A DNA stretch of 64,000 nt from an uncultured Methanobrevibacter sp. (GTDB lineage Archaea; Methanobacteriota; Methanobacteria; Methanobacteriales; Methanobacteriaceae), in the NCBI RefSeq assembly GCF_902764455.1, contig NZ_CACWVY010000010.1:2239-66238 (forward strand), written 5' to 3'. Of the stretch, positions 54,547 through 64,000 are shown piece by piece. Each line of letters starts with the position of its first letter. Within the stretch, counting starts at the first letter, position 1. The notes below the pieces were generated by a model. It did not search any database and was not told the DNA's origin. It was given only the letters and a program-made list of their open reading frames with translations. The position numbers were made by a program, and so were the translations under genes.

Positions 54547-55611
54547 TTTACATACTTTTTCTATTCTTTTTCTAAGTCTTTCAACGGAATTTCCTAAGAC
54601 AAGTGCGGTATACATTGCTCCTCCGGCTCCGGCACCTTCCTTAACAAATCCTTTCAGGTAATTTTTAAGCCCTTCATGTTCTGATTTTTCAAATTCAGGG
54701 TCTACAACATTGACGGTAATGCTATCGTCAATCTGTTTTAATATTCCAAAGAGGTCTGCAGTTTCATCACCTGCAACAAAAACAGTTGTGGATAGGTTAA
54801 TTCTTGAAAAATCAAAGTTAGGCTGAATTGATTTTACTATAGCACAAACTGCAGCCATTTGAGTCCCGCCGGCTAGAATAATTGGAATTTCTGATCCCAA
54901 TACTATTCCTGACATTGCCGCAAGTGTAGGGTCTCCAACTGCTCCGATAGCCTGCATTGCATCGATGTCATCTGTTTCAGGGTCAAGGCCAGCATTTTTA
55001 AGTCCTTCATCAACACATTTTGTTTTCATGTCATGAGGATTATGAGGCATGCTGCCGCTCACTTTTTCATTTGCATCATAGCCAAGTGCTCTCAAAACTC
55101 CTAAAGCGGTGGTTGTTCCTGCTGCAATGCTTTCGCCAATAATCAGCATTTCGTGTCTTCTTGATAATTCGGCACCTAAATCCTTTGCATTTTCAAATAT
55201 TTCAAGAGGATTCAAGACTCCTTTCCCGGTTCTTATGTCTCTTCCATAGTCTTTTCCAAGATTTACATATTCAACGTCAGGTTTTATTTTAGACCCTGCA
55301 TCAACAATAACAAATGGGATATTTGCAAGTTGTAGTGCTGCTTTGGTAAGTCTTGCAGGGGTCGGTGCAGCAGCATCTCCAACTACTGTTTCAGCTGGAG
55401 CTTCACAGCATCTTACTTCACCTAAAATCATGAATTCCGCATCTGAAGCTGGGGTGTATTCAGTTAAGTCTGCTGAAGGACCTGCACCGGAAATTCCATC
55501 TATCAATGAAGTTTCTGTTGTACCGATTGTAAGTAAAAATACCGGATCATCACATTCCTGTAACCTTTTTGTGAGTTCATCTGATCCGTAAGTTTTAATT
55601 CCTTCAATCAT
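54544..55611 (-). CDS. cobT: CobT-like nicotinate-nucleotide-dependent phosphoribosyltransferase (archaeal family)
   Basis: Soluble enzyme family thought to activate the lower ligand base for cobamide (vitamin B12) assembly, using nicotinate mononucleotide as phosphoribosyl donor. Start at the ATG ending at 55611 (355 residues), with GGGTGA upstream; the GTG at 55620 is part of that site. Motifs: FLLTIGTTETSLIDGISGAG, PAETVVGDAAAPTPARLT, IVDAGSKIKPDVEYV, IIGESIAAGTTTALGVLRAL, MQAIGAVGDPTLAAMSG and ILAGGTQMAAVCAIV. These match the archaeal TIGR00303-type family rather than bacterial CobT, and the exact substrate is less certain. It overlaps the upstream hypothetical gene by 8 nt. Confidence 0.85.
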   Translation of the reverse strand: MIEGIKTYGSDELTKRLQECDDPVFLLTIGTTETSLIDGISGAGPSADLTEYTPASDAEFMILGEVRCCEAPAETVVGDAAAPTPARLTKAALQLANIPFVIVDAGSKIKPDVEYVNLGKDYGRDIRTGKGVLNPLEIFENAKDLGAELSRRHEMLIIGESIAAGTTTALGVLRALGYDANEKVSGSMPHNPHDMKTKCVDEGLKNAGLDPETDDIDAMQAIGAVGDPTLAAMSGIVLGSEIPIILAGGTQMAAVCAIVKSIQPNFDFSRINLSTTVFVAGDETADLFGILKQIDDSITVNVVDPEFEKSEHEGLKNYLKGFVKEGAGAGGAMYTALVLGNSVERLRKRIEKVCK

Positions 55612-56122
55612 TATTTTCACCCTGTTTTTTCAATAAGTCAATAATAATTTTATTCTGATTAATAATCTTTTTATTCTGAAGCATGATTTTCTTTAACATT
55701 TCCATTTCCGGAAGTTCATCATCCCTATAGAATTCCTTACCGTCCCTTGCTCTTGGAGGAATCTTGATTTGGTCTTTTGGAGGAAGTGCTGTTTCATCTT
55801 GCACAGGTTTTTCATCTGACCTTGGAGGTATAACTCCTCTTGAAGCGCTGTCCTCATTTGAAATAAAGTCAACATATCTGTGTGTTACCTTATTTTTTGA
55901 CCTTTCATCAAGCAATTCCATCAGTCTGTCGTCTACTTCCTTAACACCGTGAAGTTCTTCCTGTTCTACCTCGTGGAGCAACCTTTTTTGAATATTGTAT
56001 GCATTGTAAATTGGAATTCCACGGGTTTCACATTCATTTTTGAACATATCGTGGATGTTAATGTCTCCGGTTAATTTTTTTACTCGTTTCTGTTCTGGAG
56101 TATTTGCACTATAAAATCCCAT
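55604..56122 (-). CDS. Conserved-looking hypothetical protein with C-terminal coiled coil
   Basis: A 172-residue soluble, highly charged protein with no domain I recognise. The N-terminal half (MGFYSANTPEQKRVKKLTGD, NAYNIQKRLLHEVEQEELH) is helical; a proline-rich central linker (SRGVIPPRSDEKP, ALPPKDQIKIPPRARDGK) follows. The C-terminus LPEMEMLKKIMLQNKKII with NQNKIIIDLL forms a short coiled coil. The 3' end overlaps the cobT start by 8 nt, so the two are likely coupled. No TATA or ribosome-binding site was identified with confidence. It may be a scaffold, but there is no evidence for a role in cobamide synthesis beyond position. Confidence 0.65.
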   Translation of the reverse strand: MGFYSANTPEQKRVKKLTGDINIHDMFKNECETRGIPIYNAYNIQKRLLHEVEQEELHGVKEVDDRLMELLDERSKNKVTHRYVDFISNEDSASRGVIPPRSDEKPVQDETALPPKDQIKIPPRARDGKEFYRDDELPEMEMLKKIMLQNKKIINQNKIIIDLLKKQGENND

Positions 56123-56203
56123 ATTTTCACTTATGTTTTTTAAATTAAAAAAATATTTTTATATTTTAATTATTAAATATTATGTATTAAATAAATTTTT
56201 TAG

Positions 56204-57802
<1,599 letters not shown>

Positions 57803-57847
57803 TTTTTTTGGTTAACTATAATAAAAATATAATTTATATTTAAACAT

Positions 57848-58399
57848 ATGATAACATTTATAACTGGTAACGAACATAAAGTAAAAGAAGCAGAGAATAT
57901 TTTCAAAGATTATGACATTAACTTAAAGCATATTGATTTAGGTTACGAAGAACCTCAGGGAACTCTTGAGGAAGTGGCTATATCAGGCGCAAAATATGCT
58001 TGTCATGAACTTGACTGTCCTGTGATTGTAGAAGATGCTGGTTTATTCATTAGAGCTTTAAATGGATTTCCGGGGACATATTCACATTATGTTCAGGATA
58101 CTATTGGAAATCAGGGAATTTTAAAGCTATTGAAAGATACTGATGACCGTTATGCCGAATTCAGGTCAGTTATTGGGTATTGTGCTCCCAATTCTGAGCC
58201 CAAGACTTTTTTAGGCAAGGTCGTAGGTGAAATCGCAGTTGAAGAAAGAGGAGATTTAGGATTTGCTTTTGATCCTTTGTTTTATGTTCCTAGTGAAGGT
58301 AAGACATTTGGAGAACTTACAACTGATGAGAAAAACCAATTTTCACATAGAAAAAATTCATTAAAGAAATTTATAGAATGGTATTCTAGTCAAGAGTAG
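57848..58399 (+). CDS. rdgB: XTP/dITP diphosphatase (RdgB/HAM1 family)
   Basis: House-cleaning pyrophosphatase that hydrolyses XTP and (d)ITP to monophosphates, preventing incorporation of deaminated purines. The 183 residues have [18 protein letters not shown] (substrate-binding Ser/Thr-x-Asn-x-His-Lys), [31 protein letters not shown] with the conserved Glu-Asp, [26 protein letters not shown] and [11 protein letters not shown]. Starts 45 nt after kae1-bud32; a TATA-like stretch near 57832-57842 precedes the ATG and there is no ribosome-binding site, so a leaderless message is possible. Confidence 0.94.
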   Translation: MITFITGNEHKVKEAENIFKDYDINLKHIDLGYEEPQGTLEEVAISGAKYACHELDCPVIVEDAGLFIRALNGFPGTYSHYVQDTIGNQGILKLLKDTDDRYAEFRSVIGYCAPNSEPKTFLGKVVGEIAVEERGDLGFAFDPLFYVPSEGKTFGELTTDEKNQFSHRKNSLKKFIEWYSSQE

Positions 58400-58458
58400 G
58401 ATTATTTTCTGTTTATTGGGCTTATTTAAGATTTAATAAATTTAAAGAGGTTTATATT

Positions 58459-58857
58459 ATGGCAAGACCAGAATGGGTAACTTATAGTGACGAAGAAATT
58501 GAAGAAATGATTTTAAAATTTAACAGAGAAGGTAAAAGTACTTCTGAAATAGGTATTGTATTAAGAGACCAATACGGAATTCCATCCGTTAAAGATGTAA
58601 CTGGTGAAAGAATCACTGAAATTTTAAGAAGAAACGGTCAAGATGGAGAATACCCAGAAGACTTATTAAACTTAATTAAAAGAGCTGTTAACATCAGAGA
58701 TCACTTAGAAGAAAACCCTAAAGACTTACACTCAAAAAGAGGTTTAACTATTATCGAATCCAGAATCAGAAGATTAGCTTCTTACTATGTAAGTGAAGGT
58801 AGATTACCAGAAGGTTGGAGATATAATCCAAAAGAAGCAGCACTCCTTGTTAAATAG
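58459..58857 (+). CDS. rps15: 30S ribosomal protein S15
   Basis: Archaeal/eukaryotic S15 (S13e in eukaryotes), 132 residues. The N-terminal extension [20 protein letters not shown] is specific to archaea and eukaryotes. The C-terminal S15 helices contain [20 protein letters not shown] and [19 protein letters not shown], the rRNA-binding region. The ATG has AAAGAGG upstream. It is followed by recJ with overlapping frames, an association also found in other archaea as far as I recall. Confidence 0.96.
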   Translation: MARPEWVTYSDEEIEEMILKFNREGKSTSEIGIVLRDQYGIPSVKDVTGERITEILRRNGQDGEYPEDLLNLIKRAVNIRDHLEENPKDLHSKRGLTIIESRIRRLASYYVSEGRLPEGWRYNPKEAALLVK

Positions 58858-60181
58858 AGCTAGTGAAGCTACTGATATGCTCAATGAGCATATTGAAAAA
58901 GATTCAGTTATAAGATTAATTTCTCATAACGATGCTGATGGAATTTCAGCCGCAGCAGTTATAGCTAATGCTTTAGCTGAAGAAGATGTTCAATTCCATA
59001 CTACTATTGTCCCACGTCTCAAAGAAGATATGGTAAATCAGCTCAGAAGTGAAAAATATGATTTATTTATCTTCTCTGATATGGGAAGTCCTTTCATTAA
59101 GGAATTTAACACTTATAAACATGATGTTATTGTTGCAGATCACCATCAGGTAGATGGTACCGAAAGTGAAAGCAATGTAGTCCACATCAATCCTCACCTT
59201 TTCGGTGTTGATGGAAGTAAAGATTTGTGCGGTGCAGGTTCTGCCTATCTGGCTATTCGTGATTTGGACAAAAAACACCTTGCACATTTGGCTTTAGTTG
59301 GTGCATTTGGTGATATGCAGGGTCAAAGCGGTTTTACAGGTGTTAATAAGTTGATTCTTGATGATGCACTTCAAAGCGGTAATCTTGAAATTCATGAGGA
59401 TTTAAAGATTGTTTCCAAATCAACCGAACCGATTTTTAAATCTCTGGCTTATACCTTTTCACCACCTCTTCCCGGAATCAGCGGAGATTTGGATGGCGCC
59501 CGTGAGTTTTTAGAAAGAATGAATTTGTCTTATGGTATTAAATTCACCGATTTGGAAGATGAAGAAAAGGACTTGCTTAAAGATGCTTTAATCACCATCA
59601 ATCCTGAAATTTTCGGTGACTGTTATACAGTTGCAAAACAGGTACCTATGCTTCGTGATTTGGAAGAATATTCCTATATTCTAGATGCATGCGGTAAAAA
59701 TAAAAAACAGGGTTTAGGTTTAAGCATTGCCTTAGGCGAAAAGGATCAGGCTTTGGATGCGGCATTAAGATTGCAGCGCCAATATCGTGACCAGATTGTC
59801 AAAGGTCTTGAATGGGTTAAAAAGGAAGGTGCTCAGCAATTAAACTCAATACAATATCTCTACAGTGAAGATAAGGTATTGAAATCTGTAATGGGTACTA
59901 TTGCAAGTATCGGATTATCTGTTGAACTGTTGGATAATTCAAAACCTGTAATTGGCATGTCAAGACTTCACAAGGACATTAAGATTTCCGGAAGGACAAC
60001 AAGGGACATGGTTGCAAATGGTGTTAATTTAGGAAAGGCATTAAAGGATTCTTCCAATAATTTCGGTGGTACTGGAGGAGGCCACGACATTGCGGCCGGA
60101 GCCATGATACCATATGAAAGTAAGGATAATTTCTTGCACATTCTAGATGAAATGGTTGAATATCAATTAAGTGGTGAATAA
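58847..60181 (+). CDS. recJ: RecJ-like DHH-family exonuclease
   Basis: Single-strand-specific exonuclease of the DHH/DHHA1 superfamily, related to the GINS-associated nuclease of archaea. The 444 residues begin at TTG 58847 ([15 protein letters not shown]); other choices are the GTG at 58793, which overlaps rps15 by 65 nt, or the ATG at 58877. None has a strong ribosome-binding site, so the start is uncertain. Catalytic motifs: [26 protein letters not shown] (DHH), [20 protein letters not shown] and, in the DHHA1 part, [16 protein letters not shown]. Its stop is 1 nt before the next ATG, indicating an operon with the aconitase-X gene. Confidence 0.9.
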   Translation: MLNRASEATDMLNEHIEKDSVIRLISHNDADGISAAAVIANALAEEDVQFHTTIVPRLKEDMVNQLRSEKYDLFIFSDMGSPFIKEFNTYKHDVIVADHHQVDGTESESNVVHINPHLFGVDGSKDLCGAGSAYLAIRDLDKKHLAHLALVGAFGDMQGQSGFTGVNKLILDDALQSGNLEIHEDLKIVSKSTEPIFKSLAYTFSPPLPGISGDLDGAREFLERMNLSYGIKFTDLEDEEKDLLKDALITINPEIFGDCYTVAKQVPMLRDLEEYSYILDACGKNKKQGLGLSIALGEKDQALDAALRLQRQYRDQIVKGLEWVKKEGAQQLNSIQYLYSEDKVLKSVMGTIASIGLSVELLDNSKPVIGMSRLHKDIKISGRTTRDMVANGVNLGKALKDSSNNFGGTGGGHDIAAGAMIPYESKDNFLHILDEMVEYQLSGE

Positions 60182-60182
60182 C

Positions 60183-61370
60183 ATGTTTTTAACAAATGAA
60201 GAACAACAAATGTGTGACGGGGAATTTGGAGAAACTATTAGAAAAAGTATGGATATCCTTGTTGCTTTAGGAGATATCTATGGAGCTTCTAAATTAGTCG
60301 ACATTACTTCTGCACAGGTATCTGGTGTTTCTTATAAAACTATTGGGGATGCCGGTTTGGAATATCTTGAAGATTTGGCTTTGGACGGATCTGGAAAAGC
60401 TAGCGTTAATGCATCACTCAATCCGCCTGGAACTGATTTGGACAACTGGGAAAAATTAGGTTTTCCAAAGGATTTTGCAGTCAAGCAAAACCAGATTGTA
60501 GATGCCTATGCAAATCTGGGAATTTCCAAGACATGCACATGTACACCATACTTGGTAGGTAATGTTCCAAGATTCCGAGACCATGTGTCCTGGTCAGAAT
60601 CATCTGCTGTTGCTTATGTTAATTCAGTTATCGGTGCTAGAACCAATCGTGAAGGAGGTCCTGCAGCTCTTGCAGCAGCAATTGTTGGAAAAACTCCATT
60701 ATACGGTTTCCATTTAGCTGAAAACAGACAGGCCAATTTGGTTGTTAATGTCAGCTGTGAACTTAAGGGTGCTGATTTCGGTGCATTAGGTTACATTATC
60801 GGTAAATTTGTTGGAGGAGGAGTTCCTTACTTCAAACTTCAAAACACTCCCAACAACAATGACTTAAAAACTCTCGGTGCAGCTCTTGCATCATCAGGTT
60901 CTGTTGCACTTTACCATATGGAAAATGTAACTCCTGAAGCCAATCTGATTAACAGTGACGAAATTGAGGATATAATGTTTATATCTGAAAATGAAATTGA
61001 GGAAACCCGTCAAAAGTTATCAACTACTGACAGACAACCTGATTTAATCTGTTTGGGATGTCCTCACGCATCACTTGAAGAAATTAAACAAGTGGCTGAT
61101 ATTGTACAGGGAAAAAGCATTAAAAATAAATTATGGATTTGCACATCTGTTAGTGTAAAAGCAACCGCTGACAGAATGGGTTACACAAAAACCATTGAAA
61201 ATGCAGGCGGAAACGTAGTATGTGACACCTGTATGGTTGTGGCTCCTATTGAAGATATGGGCTTTGAAGTAATCGGTGTGAATTCAGCTAAAGCAGCAAA
61301 CTATGTTCCATCAATGTGTGGACTTGATGTTGTTTATAATGATGTAGAAAATCTTATTCAATTCGAATAA
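60183..61370 (+). CDS. Aconitase-X family, probable phosphomevalonate dehydratase large subunit
   Basis: Fe-S dehydratase subunit of 395 residues. In archaea this family (DUF521/AcnX) dehydrates mevalonate-5-phosphate to trans-anhydromevalonate phosphate in the archaeal mevalonate pathway for isoprenoid lipids, together with a separate small subunit not seen here. ATG 60183 is chosen because GGTGA lies 5 nt upstream. The N-terminus is [17 protein letters not shown], with [14 protein letters not shown] (cluster Cys candidates), [20 protein letters not shown] and, near the end, [13 protein letters not shown] and [13 protein letters not shown]. Same family members also act as proline/hydroxyproline-pathway dehydratases, which is unlikely here. 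One nt separates it from recJ. Confidence 0.87.
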   Translation: MFLTNEEQQMCDGEFGETIRKSMDILVALGDIYGASKLVDITSAQVSGVSYKTIGDAGLEYLEDLALDGSGKASVNASLNPPGTDLDNWEKLGFPKDFAVKQNQIVDAYANLGISKTCTCTPYLVGNVPRFRDHVSWSESSAVAYVNSVIGARTNREGGPAALAAAIVGKTPLYGFHLAENRQANLVVNVSCELKGADFGALGYIIGKFVGGGVPYFKLQNTPNNNDLKTLGAALASSGSVALYHMENVTPEANLINSDEIEDIMFISENEIEETRQKLSTTDRQPDLICLGCPHASLEEIKQVADIVQGKSIKNKLWICTSVSVKATADRMGYTKTIENAGGNVVCDTCMVVAPIEDMGFEVIGVNSAKAANYVPSMCGLDVVYNDVENLIQFE

Positions 61371-61466
61371 GGTTTTTCCAATTCTTTTTTTTCAAAAACT
61401 ATTAAACTTTAAATTACATAAAAATTATAAATTATACTAATAGAAATTTTAGAGGAAGACTTTTTT

Positions 61467-62852
61467 ATGAATTATTTAGTTGTTGGTGCTGGAAATGCAA
61501 GTCGGCCTGTTGCACGATTACTTAATTATTTAGGCCATAAAGTTGTAATAACTGATTTAAAAGATATTTCAGAATTTAAAATTGAATTTCAAAGAAGTTT
61601 AATTGAAATGGAAAAGGAAGGTGTTATTCTCGACTTGCCAAATAAAGACCCTTCAGTTGAAGGTTTTGATGCAGTTTATATGCCTCCAACTTTACCCGAA
61701 ACAGCTCCAATTGCTAAAAAAGTCAAAAACTCAGATTTAAAGATTTTAACCAACGAAGAATTTTCCAGAATGGTAAATGATTTAATTCCAGTGGATATTA
61801 TTGGAATTACAGGAACCATGGGAAAAACAACAACTACTTTTATCACAACCAGCCTATTCAAGCAGGCTGGCTATAATGTATGGTCATGTTCCTCATTAGT
61901 AAATAACCTTGTTTCAGAAGCTATCATTGATGGAATCGTTAAAGGCAAGGCTCAGGATTGTGACATTGCTATATTTGAACTTCCTCACGGTACAATCGGT
62001 CTTTTGGACAGACTGGATATTAAGATTGGTCTTTTAACCAATATTGCTGAAGACCATCTCTCTGAATTCGGAGGATCACTTGAAAGATACCAGCAGCGTA
62101 AACTTGTCCTTCAGGCCATGAGTGAAACTTTTATAGCCAACAATTCCTGCCGTGACATCATAGAAAGCGTCAGGGATGATGTGATATTCTATGCTTTAGA
62201 TGAGGATGTTGATTTCAGAGGAACTGTCGGCGATAAATCATTAACAATCAAATCAAAGGATGATGAATTTACAACTCCATTTAATATGATGAGCTATTTC
62301 TTTGAAAACTCTGTTGCAGCATCAGCGGTTGCATTAACATATGGAGTTAAAAAGGAAGATATTATAGATGCACTGACAGTATTTAAAGGATTGCCTGCAC
62401 ACATGGAGGATGTAGGTGACTATAACGGAAGAAAAGTAATTCTCGATTCCGCATTTTTATATGATGGAATGAAAATAACCCTTGATTACTTCAAGGATGA
62501 AAGTGTAGTATTATTTTTAGATCATTTTGATACATTATCCGTTAGGGATAAGGCTGAAGTAGGAGAACTCGTAAGCGGATATGATATTAAAGTAGTTATT
62601 GCAAGCGGATTCAACGAAGTCACTCAGGAAGTTGAAATGGAAGCCGCTCAGGAAATTTTGGATGCAATAACCAATCCGAACATTGAAAAGGTAGCAGTTG
62701 AAAATATTGAGATAGCCGCATGTGAAACCTTTAAATATTCAGTTCCTGGAGACATTATCCTCCACATGGGACCTCTTATAGCATATGACAGGATTACCAC
62801 AGTTGATAAAATCATGAAAGGACTTGAAAAGGGGAGTAAAATATATGAATAA
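61467..62852 (+). CDS. Mur ligase family protein (probable pseudomurein peptide ligase)
   Basis: A 461-residue ATP-dependent amino-acid/peptide ligase of the MurC-F fold. An N-terminal Rossmann-like domain (MNYLVVGAGNASRPVARLLN) is followed by the P-loop GITGTMGKTTTTF, IFELPHGTIGLLDRLDI, LTNIAEDHLSEFGG (the NIxxDHL Mur signature), and a C-terminal ligase domain with GLPAHMEDVG (in place of GRxE). Methanobacteriales build a pseudomurein peptide with such enzymes; a related enzyme, CfbE, closes a ring in F430 synthesis and is the main alternative. AGAGGA lies upstream of the ATG. The next gene overlaps by 8 nt, so the two ligases are translated together. Confidence 0.82.
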   Translation: MNYLVVGAGNASRPVARLLNYLGHKVVITDLKDISEFKIEFQRSLIEMEKEGVILDLPNKDPSVEGFDAVYMPPTLPETAPIAKKVKNSDLKILTNEEFSRMVNDLIPVDIIGITGTMGKTTTTFITTSLFKQAGYNVWSCSSLVNNLVSEAIIDGIVKGKAQDCDIAIFELPHGTIGLLDRLDIKIGLLTNIAEDHLSEFGGSLERYQQRKLVLQAMSETFIANNSCRDIIESVRDDVIFYALDEDVDFRGTVGDKSLTIKSKDDEFTTPFNMMSYFFENSVAASAVALTYGVKKEDIIDALTVFKGLPAHMEDVGDYNGRKVILDSAFLYDGMKITLDYFKDESVVLFLDHFDTLSVRDKAEVGELVSGYDIKVVIASGFNEVTQEVEMEAAQEILDAITNPNIEKVAVENIEIAACETFKYSVPGDIILHMGPLIAYDRITTVDKIMKGLEKGSKIYE

Positions 62853-64000
62853 AAATAAAACCTTTGGAGTTATTGGTGTTTGTGGTGCAAATGGTAATTT
62901 AATAGCCAGAATTTTAAAACAAAGAGGTTATGATGTAATAGGTACTGATTTGACATTTAAAAAAGATTGCAGGTTTGCAAATGCTTTGGAAGGTTATGAT
63001 ATTGAAGTCTTTTACGGACAGACTCCCGATAAATTTTTCAAAAAGGCGGATTATATAATTCCTCCTGCAAGCATGCCAAAAGATTCTGATATTTTAAAAA
63101 ATTGCGATAAACCTATTTTGGAACTTAATGATGTAATAGACATGATTCAGCCTGAAAAACCGGTCTTTGGAATAACCGGAACTAACGGAAAGACAACTAC
63201 AACAACTTTACTTAAAAAAATTGCTTATGATAATGGAATTAAACCCTGCGAGCATGATTTGGAAGGTATGCAGGGCAATGCAGAATTTATCCCGATTCTA
63301 CAGTCAAGGCTGAACGGTGATGTTGGAATCTTGGAGGTCGGAACCTTTGGTGTTCCGGGCACTGTTGGAAGAATAGTGAGCGACACTTCAATGTCAAACG
63401 GTCTGATAACAAACATTACTCCCGATCATTTAAGAGACCTTGGAAGCTTTATGGAATATGCAAACGTTAAAGGAGAGTTCATAAAGGAATTGGGAATAGG
63501 TCAATTGATTGTAAACGGTCAGGATCCGACAATAATGGGACTTTTGCGCAAACTTGATTTTAAAGGTGAAGTCATAACATTTGGTGTTGATGAACTTCCG
63601 GATTCAATAGGTATGAAAGAATGCGTTTGCGGCCGTGAAATTGCAGTTAAGGAAATCATTTCAGGCTGCGGCTATTATTTCTGTCAATGCGGTGTAACAA
63701 CTCCTCAGGTAGATTACATTGCAACAAATGTGGATTTGACCAACAGAACCTTTGATTTGCACACTCCATCAGAAAAATTAACTGTTAAAATGGGTGTGGA
63801 TGGACTTCACAATGTTTATAATCTAACTGGTGTCATCATTGCGGCACATAAATTCCTCGACTTGCCTTATGATAAAATATTACCTTCTATTGCCAGTTTT
63901 ACTGGTGTCAGTGGTAGAATGGAGGAAGTCGGTGAGGTAAAGGGCAAAGATATTTTTGTTGATTATGCCCACAATCCTGCAGGTGTTGAAACTGTGTTAA
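62845..64000 (+). CDS. Mur ligase family protein with inserted cysteine cluster (3' end beyond the window)
   Basis: Reads open to the window edge; 385 codons are present. ATG 62845 follows GGGGAG. An N-terminal Rossmann domain (TFGVIGVCGANGNLIARILK) precedes the P-loop GITGTNGKTTTTTLLKK, then ILEVGTFGVPGTVGR, ITNITPDHLRDLGS (Mur signature) and SFTGVSGRMEEVGE with VDYAHNPAGVETVL, the MurE/MurC-like C-terminal domain. Between the central and C-terminal parts sits a Cys-rich insert, ECVCGREI followed by SGCGYYFCQCG, five cysteines likely to bind zinc. This is reminiscent of the zinc ribbon in MurT. Together with the preceding gene it probably makes the pseudomurein stem peptide; MurT-like amidation is an alternative. 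Confidence 0.85.
   Translation, partial: MNKNKTFGVIGVCGANGNLIARILKQRGYDVIGTDLTFKKDCRFANALEGYDIEVFYGQTPDKFFKKADYIIPPASMPKDSDILKNCDKPILELNDVIDMIQPEKPVFGITGTNGKTTTTTLLKKIAYDNGIKPCEHDLEGMQGNAEFIPILQSRLNGDVGILEVGTFGVPGTVGRIVSDTSMSNGLITNITPDHLRDLGSFMEYANVKGEFIKELGIGQLIVNGQDPTIMGLLRKLDFKGEVITFGVDELPDSIGMKECVCGREIAVKEIISGCGYYFCQCGVTTPQVDYIATNVDLTNRTFDLHTPSEKLTVKMGVDGLHNVYNLTGVIIAAHKFLDLPYDKILPSIASFTGVSGRMEEVGEVKGKDIFVDYAHNPAGVETVL

Overview
The window looks like a chromosomal segment of a host-associated Methanobacteriales archaeon, most likely Methanobrevibacter. The evidence is low-GC DNA, Shine-Dalgarno sequences of the GGTGAT/GGAGG type, a hydrogenotrophic-methanogenesis gene (mtd), methanogenesis marker protein 12, a fused Kae1-Bud32, an archaeal-type ThrRS, Fae-Hps, Mur-ligase-like genes of the pseudomurein type, and several very large Asn/Thr-rich adhesin-like surface proteins. 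I cannot name the species from sequence alone. I see no prophage, insertion sequence or CRISPR array.

Layout. 1-8.5 kb: a giant repetitive adhesin-like gene (units of about 730 nt) split into three reading frames by two out-of-frame deletions. 8.8-18.6 kb: plus-strand housekeeping block (ilvD-hisD, aspS, a flavoprotein, cbiC-hemL-signal peptidase-argS). 18.7-21.4 kb: minus-strand nitroreductase, MATE exporter and a small anchored Ig-like protein. 21.5-32.5 kb: purD, a TMEM175-like channel lacking a clear start codon, argF, two small membrane proteins, ilvB-ilvN-carbonic anhydrase, a beta-helix surface protein, ilvC and mmp12. 32.5-45.8 kb: Lsm, a 47-residue protein, surE, a membrane-bound Mrr-like protein, an O-antigen-polymerase-like protein coupled to cfbB, thrS, fae-hps, a coiled-coil protein, a small secreted protein, an iron-sulfur flavoprotein, a flippase, a ModE-like regulator, ferredoxin and hisB. 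45.9-54.4 kb: two more large surface proteins, a disrupted mtd, tRNA-Val, ilvE and uppP. 54.5-64 kb: cobT, a hypothetical protein, kae1-bud32, rdgB, rps15, recJ, the aconitase-X/phosphomevalonate dehydratase large subunit and two overlapping Mur-ligase genes, the second cut by the window edge.

How the genes work together. The shared enzymes of valine and isoleucine synthesis (ilvB, ilvN, ilvC, ilvD, ilvE) are all present but scattered over four loci. Two histidine genes (hisD, hisB) are likewise unlinked. Tetrapyrrole and corrinoid functions (hemL, cbiC, cfbB, cobT) feed haem precursors, F430 and B12. Envelope building is represented by uppP, Mur-like ligases, a flippase, an O-antigen-polymerase-like protein and a signal peptidase, and secreted products by four large adhesin-like loci plus two smaller secreted or anchored proteins.

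Main points for a second look: the disrupted mtd; the frame-broken adhesin, whose last units preserve an ordered deletion-duplication-deletion history; two signal-peptide genes whose best-placed start codon is ATT; and a Mur ligase carrying an inserted cysteine cluster. I did not find a clearly new multi-gene system.
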